Shown here: piece by piece, positions 22,500-32,515 of the stretch
Numbering within the stretch: position 1 is the stretch's first letter
Layout: every line of letters begins with the position of its first letter
DNA from: Stomorhina lunata
Lineage: Eukaryota; Arthropoda; Insecta; Diptera; Rhiniidae
Direction: 5' to 3'
Assembly: GCA_933228675.1 (NCBI GenBank)
Contig: OW121744.1
Location: 57,431,775 to 57,495,774 of the forward strand
DNA: 64,000 bases
Position numbers and translations under genes: made by a program
Notes under the pieces: model-generated
Databases searched by the model: none
What the model was told of the DNA's origin: nothing
Seen by the model: only the letters and a program-made list of their open reading frames with translations

Positions 22500-25135
22500 A
22501 TGGCACTCACCTCATGCAATGTGAGTTATATGATATAAATGTCATCGGCAAACGCGAGTAACCTATGTTTTTTGTTAAAAATCGTTCCAGATGTAATGAC
22601 TTAAGTATCACGCAATATTGAAGAGGTCGCATGATAAACTATCGCCTTGCCTGAATCCCCGTTTAGTTACGAACGACTCCGATAGGTTCTTACCTATTTT
22701 AACTGATGACCTTGTATTAGTCATCCTGCATAACCTTATTTGCTTTGTAGGGATTTCAAGCTCAGACATTGGTTTAAAGCAACTTCGTTCATATCGAACT
22801 GTCAAAAGCAGATTTGTATTCAACGAGGAGCTTTATATTTGTACACTGGTAAAAGAACACTGAGGATCTAATCGTCTGACATACGTTCATCTAACCATAA
22901 GGTTTTTATAAGCTGGGACATACGACTTATAAACTCATCACCTCCTTCCTTAAGAAGCCACCCTCAGCTTTGTTATTTTTCAGTCGAGTTATTGCAATTC
23001 TAACCTCTTCTTGATTGGGTGGCGCACATATTACGCCGTCATCATTGATTTGTTCAGGCGTGTCATCTTGATCGCTTTTATTTGATTCCAACAATTTGTA
23101 AAAGTGCTCCTTCCATAGTTTTAGTACGCTGTCAGTATCTGTTACCAGGTTTCCTTGGCCGTCCTTACAGGAGAAGATACAATTGCCAAAACCATCCGAT
23201 TCTTGTATTTTTTTTTTGGTAAAATATACGCACTTCATTACGACACTTATACATTCCTCAAACGCACGTCTCTCCATTTCTTTATTTTTTTTCTTTGGAA
23301 TAGTTCCCTCCTTTTTATTCGATATCTTTCTAAACTTCGATTCGTAACTAGTGTTTGTAAAGTTGCTCTTGAGGCTGCATTTTTCTCAGCCATGGCATTA
23401 AGGCACTCCTCGAAATACTAAGAGTTTTTAGGAAGAGGGTTTTGGAACCCTAATACAGATTGGCAATGTGTTCCGTACATAGCGTACATACATATGTCAT
23501 TCTCTGAGTAATTGAGCGATTAGTTGCAAGTAATCGGAGGTAATTTTATTGGATTGTAGCTTGCTGAGTTCGAGTTCGATCAAAAGATGAATATTCTTCT
23601 CCTAGGAAAATTGCTGCTGGTGTTCCACAGGGTAGTATATTGGGTCCTCTGCTATATATTATCTTTACAGCAGATATGCCAACTAATGCTCTTACATATA
23701 CATCTACTTTCGCAGATGATACAGCATTTATTAGTATAAATACCGATCCCAAAATTGTTTCTGCTCTACTACAATCCCATATGGCTGAACAAATGGAAAA
23801 TTAAGGTAAATCCTACAAAGTGTATTCATGTAACGTTTACTCTGAGAAGACATAACTGTCCCCCAATCATGATTAACAACGTGACGATTCCTGAGTGTTC
23901 ACACGTTAGGTACCTTGGTATACATTTAGATCGCCGTCTCACTTGGTCCCATCACATCGAATGTATGTTAACTCAGATTAAATTAAAATCCTCTAAACTA
24001 AACTGGCTCATTGGCCCACAATCTGCTCTGGAGTTGGACTACAAAATCCTTTTGTACAAATCCATAATTAAACCAATATGGACGTATGGTATTCAGCTAT
24101 GGAGAACGGCTTCTGCTTCGAACATTGCCAAACTACAGAGAAGACAATCAAGGATCTTACGTTTAATAACTGGCGCCCCCTGGTACATCAGAAATAATAT
24201 TATCCATAGAGATTTAAATGTTCCACTAGTCCAAAAAGAGACTAGAAGGTTCTGTACAAATTATATTTCCAAGTTGCATGTTCACCCAAATGTTCTTGCA
24301 AGACAGCTTTTGCAATTTGAAGGCCACCAACGATTAAGAAGGATGGATACCTTGGAATTTTCTTCAAATTCGAATATATCTTAAATAGAGTTGCACTGGC
24401 AAACTCTATACAATATTATTTTAGATTAAGTTTTGATTACTTATTGTTATTTTCTTTTTAGAAAGATTCAATAATAAAATACAGGCATATAAAAAAAAAA
24501 CTTAGACGTGTTCTCACCTTGGTTGCAACAAGGTAATGATCGGAGTCCACATTGAATCCTCGAATTGTACATACATCCAATACACTTGAAGAGTGTCTTC
24601 CGTCAACTACAACAGGGTCTATCTGATTTTATTTTATTTGATCCGGAGACAACTACGTCGTTTTGTAGATTTCAAGGTGGTACTGCTTACTACCATATTT
24701 CGAGCCGCCTCAAACAATTGTCAGATGTTACGTTGTGGAGACTAAATTTGGGAGGGAAAGCAACTTTCCCTCCCAATCTTTGCAATTAAAATACCCACTA
24801 TTATTTTGACGTCATGATATCGTATACTTCCTAAAGTTGATTATAAAAGGCTTCCATGATATCATCATCTTTCTCCTCTATGTGAGCGTGTTATTGTCTT
24901 ATTGTCGCTATTCTTTCGATTACTGGGGTGAACTTAGAGACTAGATTTCGCATTTTTTTTTTTGTTCCGCAGCCAAATTCGTGGCTAATATCATGGCAGC
25001 TGTAATACAAGTCACCTTTTGGTGTCTTGGCCATTTAATCTTAACTCCTGGATAGCAGTCACATCACACTTATATGCATCAAGAACATCCATTAACTGTA
25101 TCAAAGCACGTCCTCTTTAAATGTTCGGATGTTCC
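22500..25135 (-). pseudogene. RTE-like non-LTR retrotransposon, interrupted
   Basis: Minus-strand pieces in order: endonuclease start GRALIQLMDVLDAYKCDVTA with IQELR (about 25120-25035), IRGFNVDSDHYLVATKVRTR (24560-24505), then after the Jockey-type insertion, GFQNPLPKNS and CLNAMAEKNAASRATLQT (23470-23360), DGQGNLVTDTDSVLKLWKEHF (about 23150), VRIAITRLKNNKAEGG, GFRQGDSLSCDLFNIA (22670-22608) and AFADDIYII (about 22545-22520). This is the APE endonuclease to reverse-transcriptase order of RTE/Jockey-group LINEs. Frameshifts throughout; the 3' part after FADD is missing. Confidence 0.75.
23520..24500 (+). pseudogene. Jockey-type LINE, 5'-truncated, poly-A
   Basis: It lies inside the RTE-like element on the other strand. 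The plus strand reads KIAAGVPQGSILGPLLYIIF and STFADDTAFISINTD (23605-23755), a frameshift, then a 209-residue open frame (23755-24384) with LNKWKIKVNPTKCIHVTF, VRYLGIHLDRRLTW and KPIWTYGIQLW, the thumb and C-terminal region of Jockey-clade reverse transcriptases. It ends with AATAAAATACAGG and a run of A at 24490-24500, as expected for a 3' end. Upstream catalytic motifs are lost. Confidence 0.8.
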
Positions 25136-26059
25136 AGGTGCCGATCCTTAAATCATTGTATTTTTTTTCAAGGAGCGGGTTACTGACCCGACGTCCCATG
25201 AACATCCTAAAGTTTAATACTACTGAAACCTAAAGCTAAGTAAGAAACATACGGTACTCTAAAAAGTACTATAATTTAAAATTGCAATGGTACAATTTGT
25301 GTCTCATCTCCGCTATAGCAGTGCCAGCAAAAAAACTCGACATCGTACAGCAAGTAGATATGTGTATTTATGTATGTCTATAGTAAGTATATAGACTGTA
25401 TGTAAGTAGGTTTGTATATCTTCTCTTTCTAAACGTAAGTTTGTATGTTCGTATGTAATCTATACATAGGGATGTATAGAATGTATGTATGTAGGTATGT
25501 CTGTAAGTCTGTCTCTTTGTATGTAAATATGTATATTTGTATACTCGTATATTCATATGAAAGACTGCTGGCTGCACGTTCTTCGTTGAATTTATTTCGT
25601 AGACATCGTCTTCTCGATTGTCAATACAGGGTCTTTTAATTGTGTGAATTTTACTAAAATATGGAACCAACTTTGTATCGAAATTTTGTAATAGAGTGAA
25701 AGAAGAATACCATTGTAAAATTTGACCTAATTCTGGTTGAAGAATATTTAGTTTTTGAAATTTCGCAATGTAATACTAATGTTATACATAAATATGTTTT
25801 AATAGTTTTTTTTTTCAATTGACATCTTAAAATTGAAGAGCTGTCAGTAGAGATTTTTAAACAACTGTTTAAGTGCACATTTAGATAAGTTATCCATTGT
25901 ATAGATATCTTCTCAGATCTCGACAGAAAGCTTTGTTTAGGTTGATAAAATGCGTGAGGAATACCACTGAAGGAGCCATTTGAAGTCGGATAATTGTGGT
26001 AGTTTTCTGAGTTTAAAATCCAGAAGTCTAATCTAGACTCCATTCTTTTCCCTACTCTC
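25136..26059. other. Spacer with SINE-core scrap and TATG-type simple repeats
   Basis: 25155-25200 ('caaggagcgggttactgacc') is a scrap of the SINE-like core. 25360-25555 is rich in GTATGTAT words. A 129-residue minus-strand ORF (25654-26043) has no motif I recognise; it may be chance. Confidence 0.4.
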
Positions 26060-26700
26060 TTTTCTTATATTTTTAAATGATCATCTATGTCAAACTTCCA
26101 ATTCTATCTACTCTTTTGCAGGTGATAGCAAAATTTGTCATTCATATTTATTCAGCTACATGCCAAGCCTCTTAGACATAGAGGAAAATAGGCACAACAT
26201 GAATGATAATCCAAATTCGGGCCTAATTTTAATTTCTGGATGGGGTGGTGTAAAAACTGTTGATTTTAATGCCAGAAACCCCCAATGCTTAACCCAGAAA
26301 CGTATGTTGATTCATCTGTTACTATGGGTGGTATAAATATTGAGGAATCAAAAGCTCTTAATGTTCTGGGCATGAAAATATAGTTAACCCGTTAGCCCGT
26401 TGGACTAAACATATTTTTCAAGTGTCGAAGGAGCATTCAAGTGCCTCGGTTTTTTAAAACGGAGCAATGCATACTTGACTCCATCTAATCTCTTATTGCA
26501 CATACTACCTATATCCAAAAATGGAATACAACTCTCGTTTTGGAGTTACTCGACCGTGTACAGGAGAGAGCGATAGTGCTTATTGGTGACAATCGGGTAG
26601 CTCTATTGACTAACTAGATATTACAATGATATGTGTTCTAATGAAATCAGGGATCTTGTTCCCGAGTAGAAGTTAGTCAAATATTAGCTGGTAGAAACTG
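26060..26700 (+). pseudogene. CR1-like LINE reverse transcriptase fragment
   Basis: The plus strand reads FAGDSKICHSYLF (near 26118), where the family has FADDS: the catalytic second Asp position is changed to Gly. Downstream come VDFNARNPQCL, EESKALNVLGM, VSKEHSSASVF/GAFKCLGFLK, SNLLLHILPISKNGIQLSFW and RERAIVLIGDNR in shifting frames. Same family as the poly-A tailed 3' end at 59893-60146, judging by the usual order of these segments. Confidence 0.65.
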
Positions 26701-26739
26701 GAGCAAGTAAGATTCAAGGCGACTCCGCTTCTTCTTCCT

Positions 26740-27480
26740 CTGGCCCTATCCTAGGTGGGGTTCCTACAAACACAGTACAACAACAACCGCAACGTCAACC
26801 TCAACAGCAATAAGCAAACCCTGTATACTTGCCCGTTTTTGGAGTCAAACATAAGGTCTCCTAATTATAGTAGTTTGACGGCTCAAATTTACGGAAGGAA
26901 TTCAGGAGTCAGGGTAACGCCTTTGTTCCCGTGATGAACCCAACAACCCAGTCGAGCATGCAAAATATTGTCGACTCTACTGTAGGTATTGGGCAAGTAG
27001 AAATGTTAAGATCTATAGATGAGAGATTTCGGGATTTAGTACCGCAGATAGTGGCAGAAAGCATCCGGTCACTATTTCCTGCGCCTGATTTCAATAGGTT
27101 GCAGCAGCCAATGACTAATGCAACGAAGCGTTCTCAGGCACAGTGTAGTAGGCCACAGGCTCCACCAATTCGGATACCACCAACAAACCTGCAGGCTCCA
27201 CCAAATCATATACCGCTAACACACGTGCCTAGTTCAATACCGCACTCCCACTCTTAACATAGAGCGAACGATAACCATTATTCCTTTTTCCTTCCAGTGG
27301 CTTTCAATCATGATGGAAGGCATCGAAATATTGGACTCGATAAGTGGGGAGTTAACTTTGTTGGCTCATCAAAAGCCATGGGTGCTCAAGAAATTGTATT
27401 CCGCGTGGAGGAAATGGGAAAAGATTATGGGAATAGTTCATCAGTTACTGTCAGGTGAAGCTCTCGAATGGTACTGTATG
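26740..27480 (+). pseudogene. Gag-like retroelement fragment
   Basis: An open frame at 26931-27257 is Gln/Pro-rich with PPIRIPPTNLQAPPNHIP, typical of a gag linker. After a stop, LDKWGVNFVGSSKAMGAQEI (near 27337) and a later LLSGEALEWY in another frame (27447-27475) match the capsid start 'W.VKF.G....VEEFL.R...LLSGKA.EWYW' of insect retroelement Gag proteins. Broken by stops and frameshifts; no pol next to it. Confidence 0.55.
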
Positions 27481-27765
27481 CAGGCTTAATAAATGCCATC
27501 GGCAACTCCTTAATCTATGATAGCGGAAAAGGCGTTGAATAGGTAACACAGGCCAAATGTCAATCCTGGAATGATATTCCCTGGAATCCACAGGAAAGAG
27601 GCCGTCGTGTTGGTGTACCTGCTAGAACTTGAAGAAGGTCAATTGATGCAAATCCGCAAGCTACTATTCATGTTATGAAGTATGCCTAACATCTCGTAAT
27701 AGAGTCCGTTATAAAGGAATAGTTGAGGTCCTATGCTCTACTAGGAGTTAAGGATAACAGAAGAT
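27481..27765 (+). pseudogene. LINE 3' end fragment (58551-59660 family)
   Basis: 'ctggaatccacaggaaagaggcc', 'cgtcgtgttggtgtacctgc' and the end 'ctatgctctactaggagtta' followed by 'aggataacag' correspond to the last 280 bp of the LINE at 58551-59660. Many stops. Confidence 0.65.
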
Positions 27766-27824
27766 AGGGGGATCCCAAAAAAATAAACTTATAATATTTC
27801 AGTATAAATTTGTATACCCTTCAC

Positions 27825-27980
27825 CACATACATACATAATTCCCACGACATTCCAATTGGAACAAGGGATACTTCATTCAGATTATGAGCTGCATCCGAT
27901 TCTATTTTTAGACTCATTAAAAGAAACCTAAGTTTAAACTCCGGCTCCGAACGGCAAATGCATTAGTTAGAGAAGTTTTA
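27825..27980 (-). mobile_element. tRNA-derived SINE, 3' part
   Basis: Minus strand, from 'aactaatgcatttgccgttc' 'ggagccggagtttaaac' to 'ccaattggaatgtcgtggga' 'attatgtatgtatgt'. This is the body and (ATGT)n tail of the SINE seen with its tRNA-like head at 44422 and 46316. Confidence 0.7.
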
Positions 27981-27984
27981 ACTG

Positions 27985-29610
27985 GGTTCCCTTCAAAGCC
28001 TCCGTTAACAATTTCAAAAATCTAGTCAGAAATGCGAAGAGACAGTCTTAGAAAAACTGTTGCTGCGGCGTCGAAAGTTCTTCCGACACTAGTAGACTTC
28101 GTCCTGACTACGTCGCCCTCGGTTGCTGTCTATATTCAAAGGGACAGCGGCGATTGGAAGACAAGTGGATTTAAAACCCTCGAGGTCCTTTTAGAAACCC
28201 ACTTTCCAGGTTGTAAACCTCTAAATATGTGCGGACATAGCCATTGATCACACCGTTTTCGAGTCCACTTCGATTCCTCTTAGTTGGGAAAGAATCCAAT
28301 GAGCTCTTCATAGCTTCGATCCGTATAAAGCTGCGGGTCCTGATGGTATTGTTCTAGCTGATCCTGAATATAATACTGATCTCTTATTGCAGTGGCTACT
28401 TCTGTTATAGGAATGTTGTCTTAGGCTATCTAATATATCAGAAACCTGGACCAGATGCAACGTTGTCTTTATCTCCAAAGCAGGTAAAACTAAACACATG
28501 AAACCGAAGGATTTCAGGTCTTTGTTCCTTCCTTCTTAAAACTTTGGAGCGTATCTTAGAAGCGCATCAAGTCGGACATTCCAGTATTCTGGACAAAATT
28601 ACTAATATCCCTGACCACATAGACTTCTAGATATCCACCTCTCTCTTTGATAAATCCTTTACTGTGACTATCTCTAGATGACGGCTGTCTGGAGGTATAC
28701 ACGAACGGATCGAAGTCAAAGATAGGTGTAGGGGAGGCTTCTTCATCCCACTTTTAAGGAAGGAAATTTGCTTTAGGCTCCCTGATCAATGTAGTGTTCT
28801 CCAATCCGAGATATCAGCTATACATAAAGCAGTCAAATGGTTAAGATACCACAGAATATATGACAGGGATATTAGTTTCTGTATAGACAGTCAGGCTGCC
28901 ATAAAATCCCTATCTAATGTCCACACGACATATGTTCCTACCAGCGAATGCCGGGCATCTCTTAACGAGATGGTGAGACATTGCAATATCGAACTTTTCT
29001 GGATATCAGGGCACAACAACATACCTTGTAACTCCACCGCGGACAAAATTGCTAAGTCCGGTGCTCTCCTGAGTCAGCCTGCAAATTAATAATTAGATAA
29101 TTTCTTTACACGTCAGCGCAGAGCAATTGGTCATTGGAAACCACTTATTCAATATCCAGACAAGCATGGCGCATTTACAACACTAAACGTTCAAAATGCT
29201 TGGTAACACTAACTCGTCACAGACTCCGCAACCTAATCTCACACCTAACAGGTCATTGCGTTTTTGGGCTGCATGCCAGAAGACTTAACCTTCAATTTTA
29301 TGACTATTTTCGCAGTTGTCATAACACAGAAGGGGAGGAGACAGTAACTCATCTTCTCTGCCACTGCCCCGCCCTTTCAATTTCAAGGGCTCTTTATTCG
29401 GGAGTGCCTTTTTTGCATGATTTATCAGATCTAGCGAGCATTGAAAATCGTAAAATAGACTTATTTATCAGGGCTTCAAGATGGCTTGATAAGCCTCTCA
29501 CTGATAGCCTGGAATAACTATCTATATTATTTTTTTCTTCCAGTCTATCCCTTACAGGTACCACAAAAGAACCCCTTTTAGGACATAAGTGACGCTGACT
29601 TAACATCGGC
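27985..29610 (+). pseudogene. RNase H-type LINE (I/LOA-like), internally deleted
   Basis: In order on the plus strand: VAVYIQRDSGDWKTSGFKTL and ETHFPGC (28105-28205, the linker before the RT), SFDPYKAAGPDGIVL, TWTRCNVVFISKAGKTKHMK and PKDFRS (28308-28520, RT start), then a jump over the rest of the RT to an RNase H domain (about 28690-29085: YT.GSKS, LQSEISAIHKAVKWL, CIDSQAAIKSL, FWISGHNNIPCNSTADKIAK), and a final 127-residue frame (29134-29517) with LTGHCVFGLHARRL and CHNTEGEETVTHLLCHCPAL, the Cys/His motif. Stops and frameshifts abound; the RT active site is deleted. Confidence 0.8.
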
Positions 29611-29631
29611 TGGCTGCCTTACCTAACCTAG

Positions 29632-29803
29632 AGAAGTTTTACATAGCCTAATACTCAATAAACAGTGGCTAGCTGAGTTATGAGGTGAACCGCCGCTTTT
29701 TTGAAAATTAATCTTTTTTGAAGTGGGTCTGGCTGGGGATTGAATTTGGGACCTCTGGTATGCTAGGCGGATGACTAACCTGCTATACCACGGCGGTTCA
29801 CAA
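29632..29803 (-). mobile_element. tRNA-derived SINE, 5' half
   Basis: The minus strand starts TGAACCGCCGTGGTATAGCAGG (A-box TGGTATAGCAGG) and carries the B-box-like AATTCAATCCCC, then the body up to 'tgtaaaacttctct'. The 3' part is missing. It sits between the LINE's end and the type A element. Confidence 0.75.
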
Positions 29804-30395
29804 TGTAATCAAAGTACAGGTCGCAATTCTAAAGATAACTTGATGAAATTTGGCACAGATAATATTTTCGATAGTGGGACTATGGCTATTGAAATACGTC
29901 AAAATAGGTCCATTATTTATGGTACCTCCCATAGTTCCCACTTCCCAGAATTGATAATTTTGGCCACAAATATAAATAGTTTTTCATTAATTTTAAAATA
30001 GATACTCCTTATGTAAACCAAAATCACTATACCAAATTTCGTTGAAATCGGTCCACATTTGACCATAGATCTCATACAAACTTTTCTGTCAAAACGCACT
30101 AAATGAGACAACCAAAATCACTAAAACGCTCGTAAATTCGAAAAAAATGAGAATTTTGAGTTTATTGAAATCTGTAATCAATTTGCCAATTTCAAGATAA
30201 TCGGTCCATATTTAACTCTAGCTCTCATATAAGTCCAAATGACGGAAATAGCATAAATATAAAAGTTTTGGGAAAGTGTTTGTATGATGGCGAAATTTAG
30301 CAAATATTTGTCTTTATACATGAAAAAGAACACCTTTAACCTTAAGGGTATCGTATGGTCGGGCTTGACCGACTATAGCAATTTCTTACTTGTTT
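29804..30395 (+). mobile_element. Helentron/DINE-like element, type A, 5'-truncated
   Basis: It enters the type A sequence at 'aatcaaagtacaggtcgcaa' (as in the element at 1749), carries the 'cggtccacatttgaccatag' modules and ends with hairpin GTCGG-GCTTGA-CCGAC and ATTTCTTACTTGTTTT. The TTATACCC start and the GTCCGTCTG block are lost. Confidence 0.7.
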
Positions 30396-30507
30396 TTAAT
30401 TGTACTATAAGTTCCAAAATATTATAAAGCTCAACATTGAACTTAAACAACATAAAAGCTAAAAACTAAAATAAGCTGCAGTTTAAGATTCATAAGTATT
30501 TCCATTA

Positions 30508-31804
30508 AAGAGTGCTCTAAATAAAATTTGTAGTTGGATTTTCTTAAATAAAAATCAAACCTTTTAATATAAAAACTCTACAAAATACGCAAATATAATG
30601 ACATATCATACAAAATCATTTAGCATTAAAATGTTTACTTAGTACTCGGTTTTTGCAAAATTATCGACTTTTTTCGGAAACCCTCTCATTAAAGATTTTA
30701 CAGTTGCTTCTGATACCTTTTTGGAGCATGTGTTCCACCTGCGCTTAAAATCGGACATGTTCTTGGAAATCTTTCTTGTGTTCTTCAATTCCTTTTTAAC
30801 CAGAGCCCAATACCTTTCCACAGGCCGAAGTTCTGGACCGTTAGGTGGATTTGCCTCTCGTGGTACAAAAATGACATTATTCTTTGAGTACCACTCAAGT
30901 GCCTTTTTTCCATAATGGCATGATGCCAAATCGGGCCAAAAAAATGTAGTCACTCTGTGCTCTCTTAAAAAGGGTAACAACCGTTTTTGTAGGCACTCCT
31001 TTATATAAATTTCTGTTTTTATTGTGCCAGATGCCACAAATATTTAATTCTTTTGCCACAACTGCAAATAGATTGCCGCACGAGAAACTTCTTAGGGAAT
31101 TTTGTTTGTTTTTTTATGCGAAACTCTTGCCGAACATTGCCCCGTTTATCGGCAACATAAAAATCTTGACCAGGAAGTTGAGAAAAGTCTGCCAGTACAT
31201 ATGTTTCATCATCCATCACACAACAGGTGTATTTTTTTATAAAATCAGACTTCAATTTTTTCGCTCGTTTTTTTTGCTTCTAAGTTCTTAATAACATTGC
31301 GATCTGGAACCTTTTGGACTTTGTATGTCTTCAGTCCAGCATAAGCTTTGACTCTATGTGCAAAATTCGTAGAACATTTCACCGTACGAGCTGCTTTTCT
31401 TAAAGAAGTGTTAGGCGCTCTTCGAAAGAGTCGCTCGACTTCTTTTGCCTTACCAATATCTGTAGGACCTTTTTTCCTCCCTGATCCAGGTTTTCTTTCA
31501 ATGCTCAGGTTTTCCTTATACCGTCTGATGGCATTAGAAACCGTTCGAGGGTCAACTTTCAAATTTGTAGCTATTTTTTTAAAAGTCCATGACGGATTTT
31601 TTTGAAAAGTTTTAATTATATTTTCACGAACTTTTTTTTCGCAGTCCATTTTGATTGAAATAACTATTGAAAATTAATAATTTCTAAAATAATAGTATCT
31701 GACATATCTATAGAAACTAACTTGATCAAAAAAAAAATTATTTCTTGCACTATGGATAAATTTTGTCTAAATTAGTAAATGCATATTTTTTTTAGAACAC
31801 TCTT
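30508..31804 (-). mobile_element. Mariner-type DD37E transposon, complete ends
   Basis: 1297 bp with inverted ends AAGAGTGCTCTAAATAAAAT (left) and AAGAGTGTTCTAAAAAAAAT (right, read inward), two mismatches in 20. TA stands immediately outside both ends (30506-30507 and 31805-31806), the Tc1/mariner target duplication. It contains the broken transposase gene at 30639-31649. Confidence 0.9.
30639..31649 (-). pseudogene. DD37E transposase, two frameshifts
   Basis: Starts MDCEKKVRENIIKTF at 31649. Residues 1-60 hold a first helix-turn-helix (WTFKKIATNLKVDPRTVSNAI), then a GRKKG linker and a second helix-turn-helix. A frameshift in an A-run near 31255-31265 moves into the frame with CCVMDDETYV (first catalytic Asp), QLPGQDFYVADKRGN and QSICSCGK. 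A second shift near 31035 returns to the first frame: TFFWPDLASCHYGKKALEWY (second Asp) and ELRPVERYWALVKKEL (third residue). There are 37 residues between the PDLASCH Asp and the PVERYW Glu, hence DD37E. All catalytic residues survive; only the frame is broken. Confidence 0.85.
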
Positions 31805-31806
31805 TA

Positions 31807-32515
31807 AAATATCTTTAAGCTCGAGAAACAAAGACTCAATTGGGAGGCGAGGTCGATAGTTTATAATACTTTTATTCTATTTTTGCAATTTAGCACTTTT
31901 AGAAAATTTATTGTGGGGCTATGTATAAAATTAGAACCTCAGTGAGCTCCTATTTAAAATATTTTACCTGTCTTAGACCAAGCGTGGACTTACAGAGTTG
32001 GCAAACGAAAATAAACCAGAAATCATGCATGCAGGCAGGCAGGCTTGTAGTCAGTATGAATATTAAAGTAACAACCAACACACTAACAGAAGAATTTTAT
32101 ATGAATAATATAAAACGACATGAAATTCTATACTTTTCTATTCTTTACTTAAGTCCTACAGCAAAACAGTAACAACAATACACACAGTACAACTGACTCA
32201 CATTCAACACACACAAAAAAAGCAAAAATGTTTGCAGACATATTTAACTATACCCAACAGTTCTGTGGATTTCCCTCGAAAAGCCACGAATGGCCTTAAA
32301 TAAGTTTTAAGGTACGAAAGTGGAATGAATTCCACAAGTAAGAGTGCTTTATTCCGAACCTTAAATACTCTTCACCAATGGTGTTGCAAAAGTAAAGTAT
32401 AGAATGGAAAGAGTTTTTGGTCAATTACCACGGCTTTTAAATGTATGTATGTCCTCATACATTTTAAATGTATGTATGTCCTCATACATTGAATTTTAGG
32501 GCGATTCATATATCG
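31807..32515. other. Spacer with a short tandem duplication
   Basis: No gene recognised. 'ttttaaatgtatgtatgtcc' plus 'tcatacat' occurs twice in tandem at 32430-32490. GCAGGCAGGCAGGC near 32031-32044. Confidence 0.45.

Noticed and set aside
20432..25305. Possible large hAT element (CAGGGATG at 20432, CATCTCCG near 25302, flanks CTTTAGAG and CTATAGCA)
   Set aside because: The ends match only loosely and the 8-bp flanks agree at 5 of 8 positions; there is no hAT transposase between them.
25654..26043. 129-residue minus-strand ORF
   Set aside because: Among the longer ORFs, but no motif, signal or neighbour supports it, and it lies next to LINE debris; coding status cannot be claimed.
27192..27480. 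Possible intact LTR retrotransposon around the gag-like piece
   Set aside because: No LTRs, protease, RT or integrase of that type were found in the neighbourhood; only a broken gag-like fragment is supportable.
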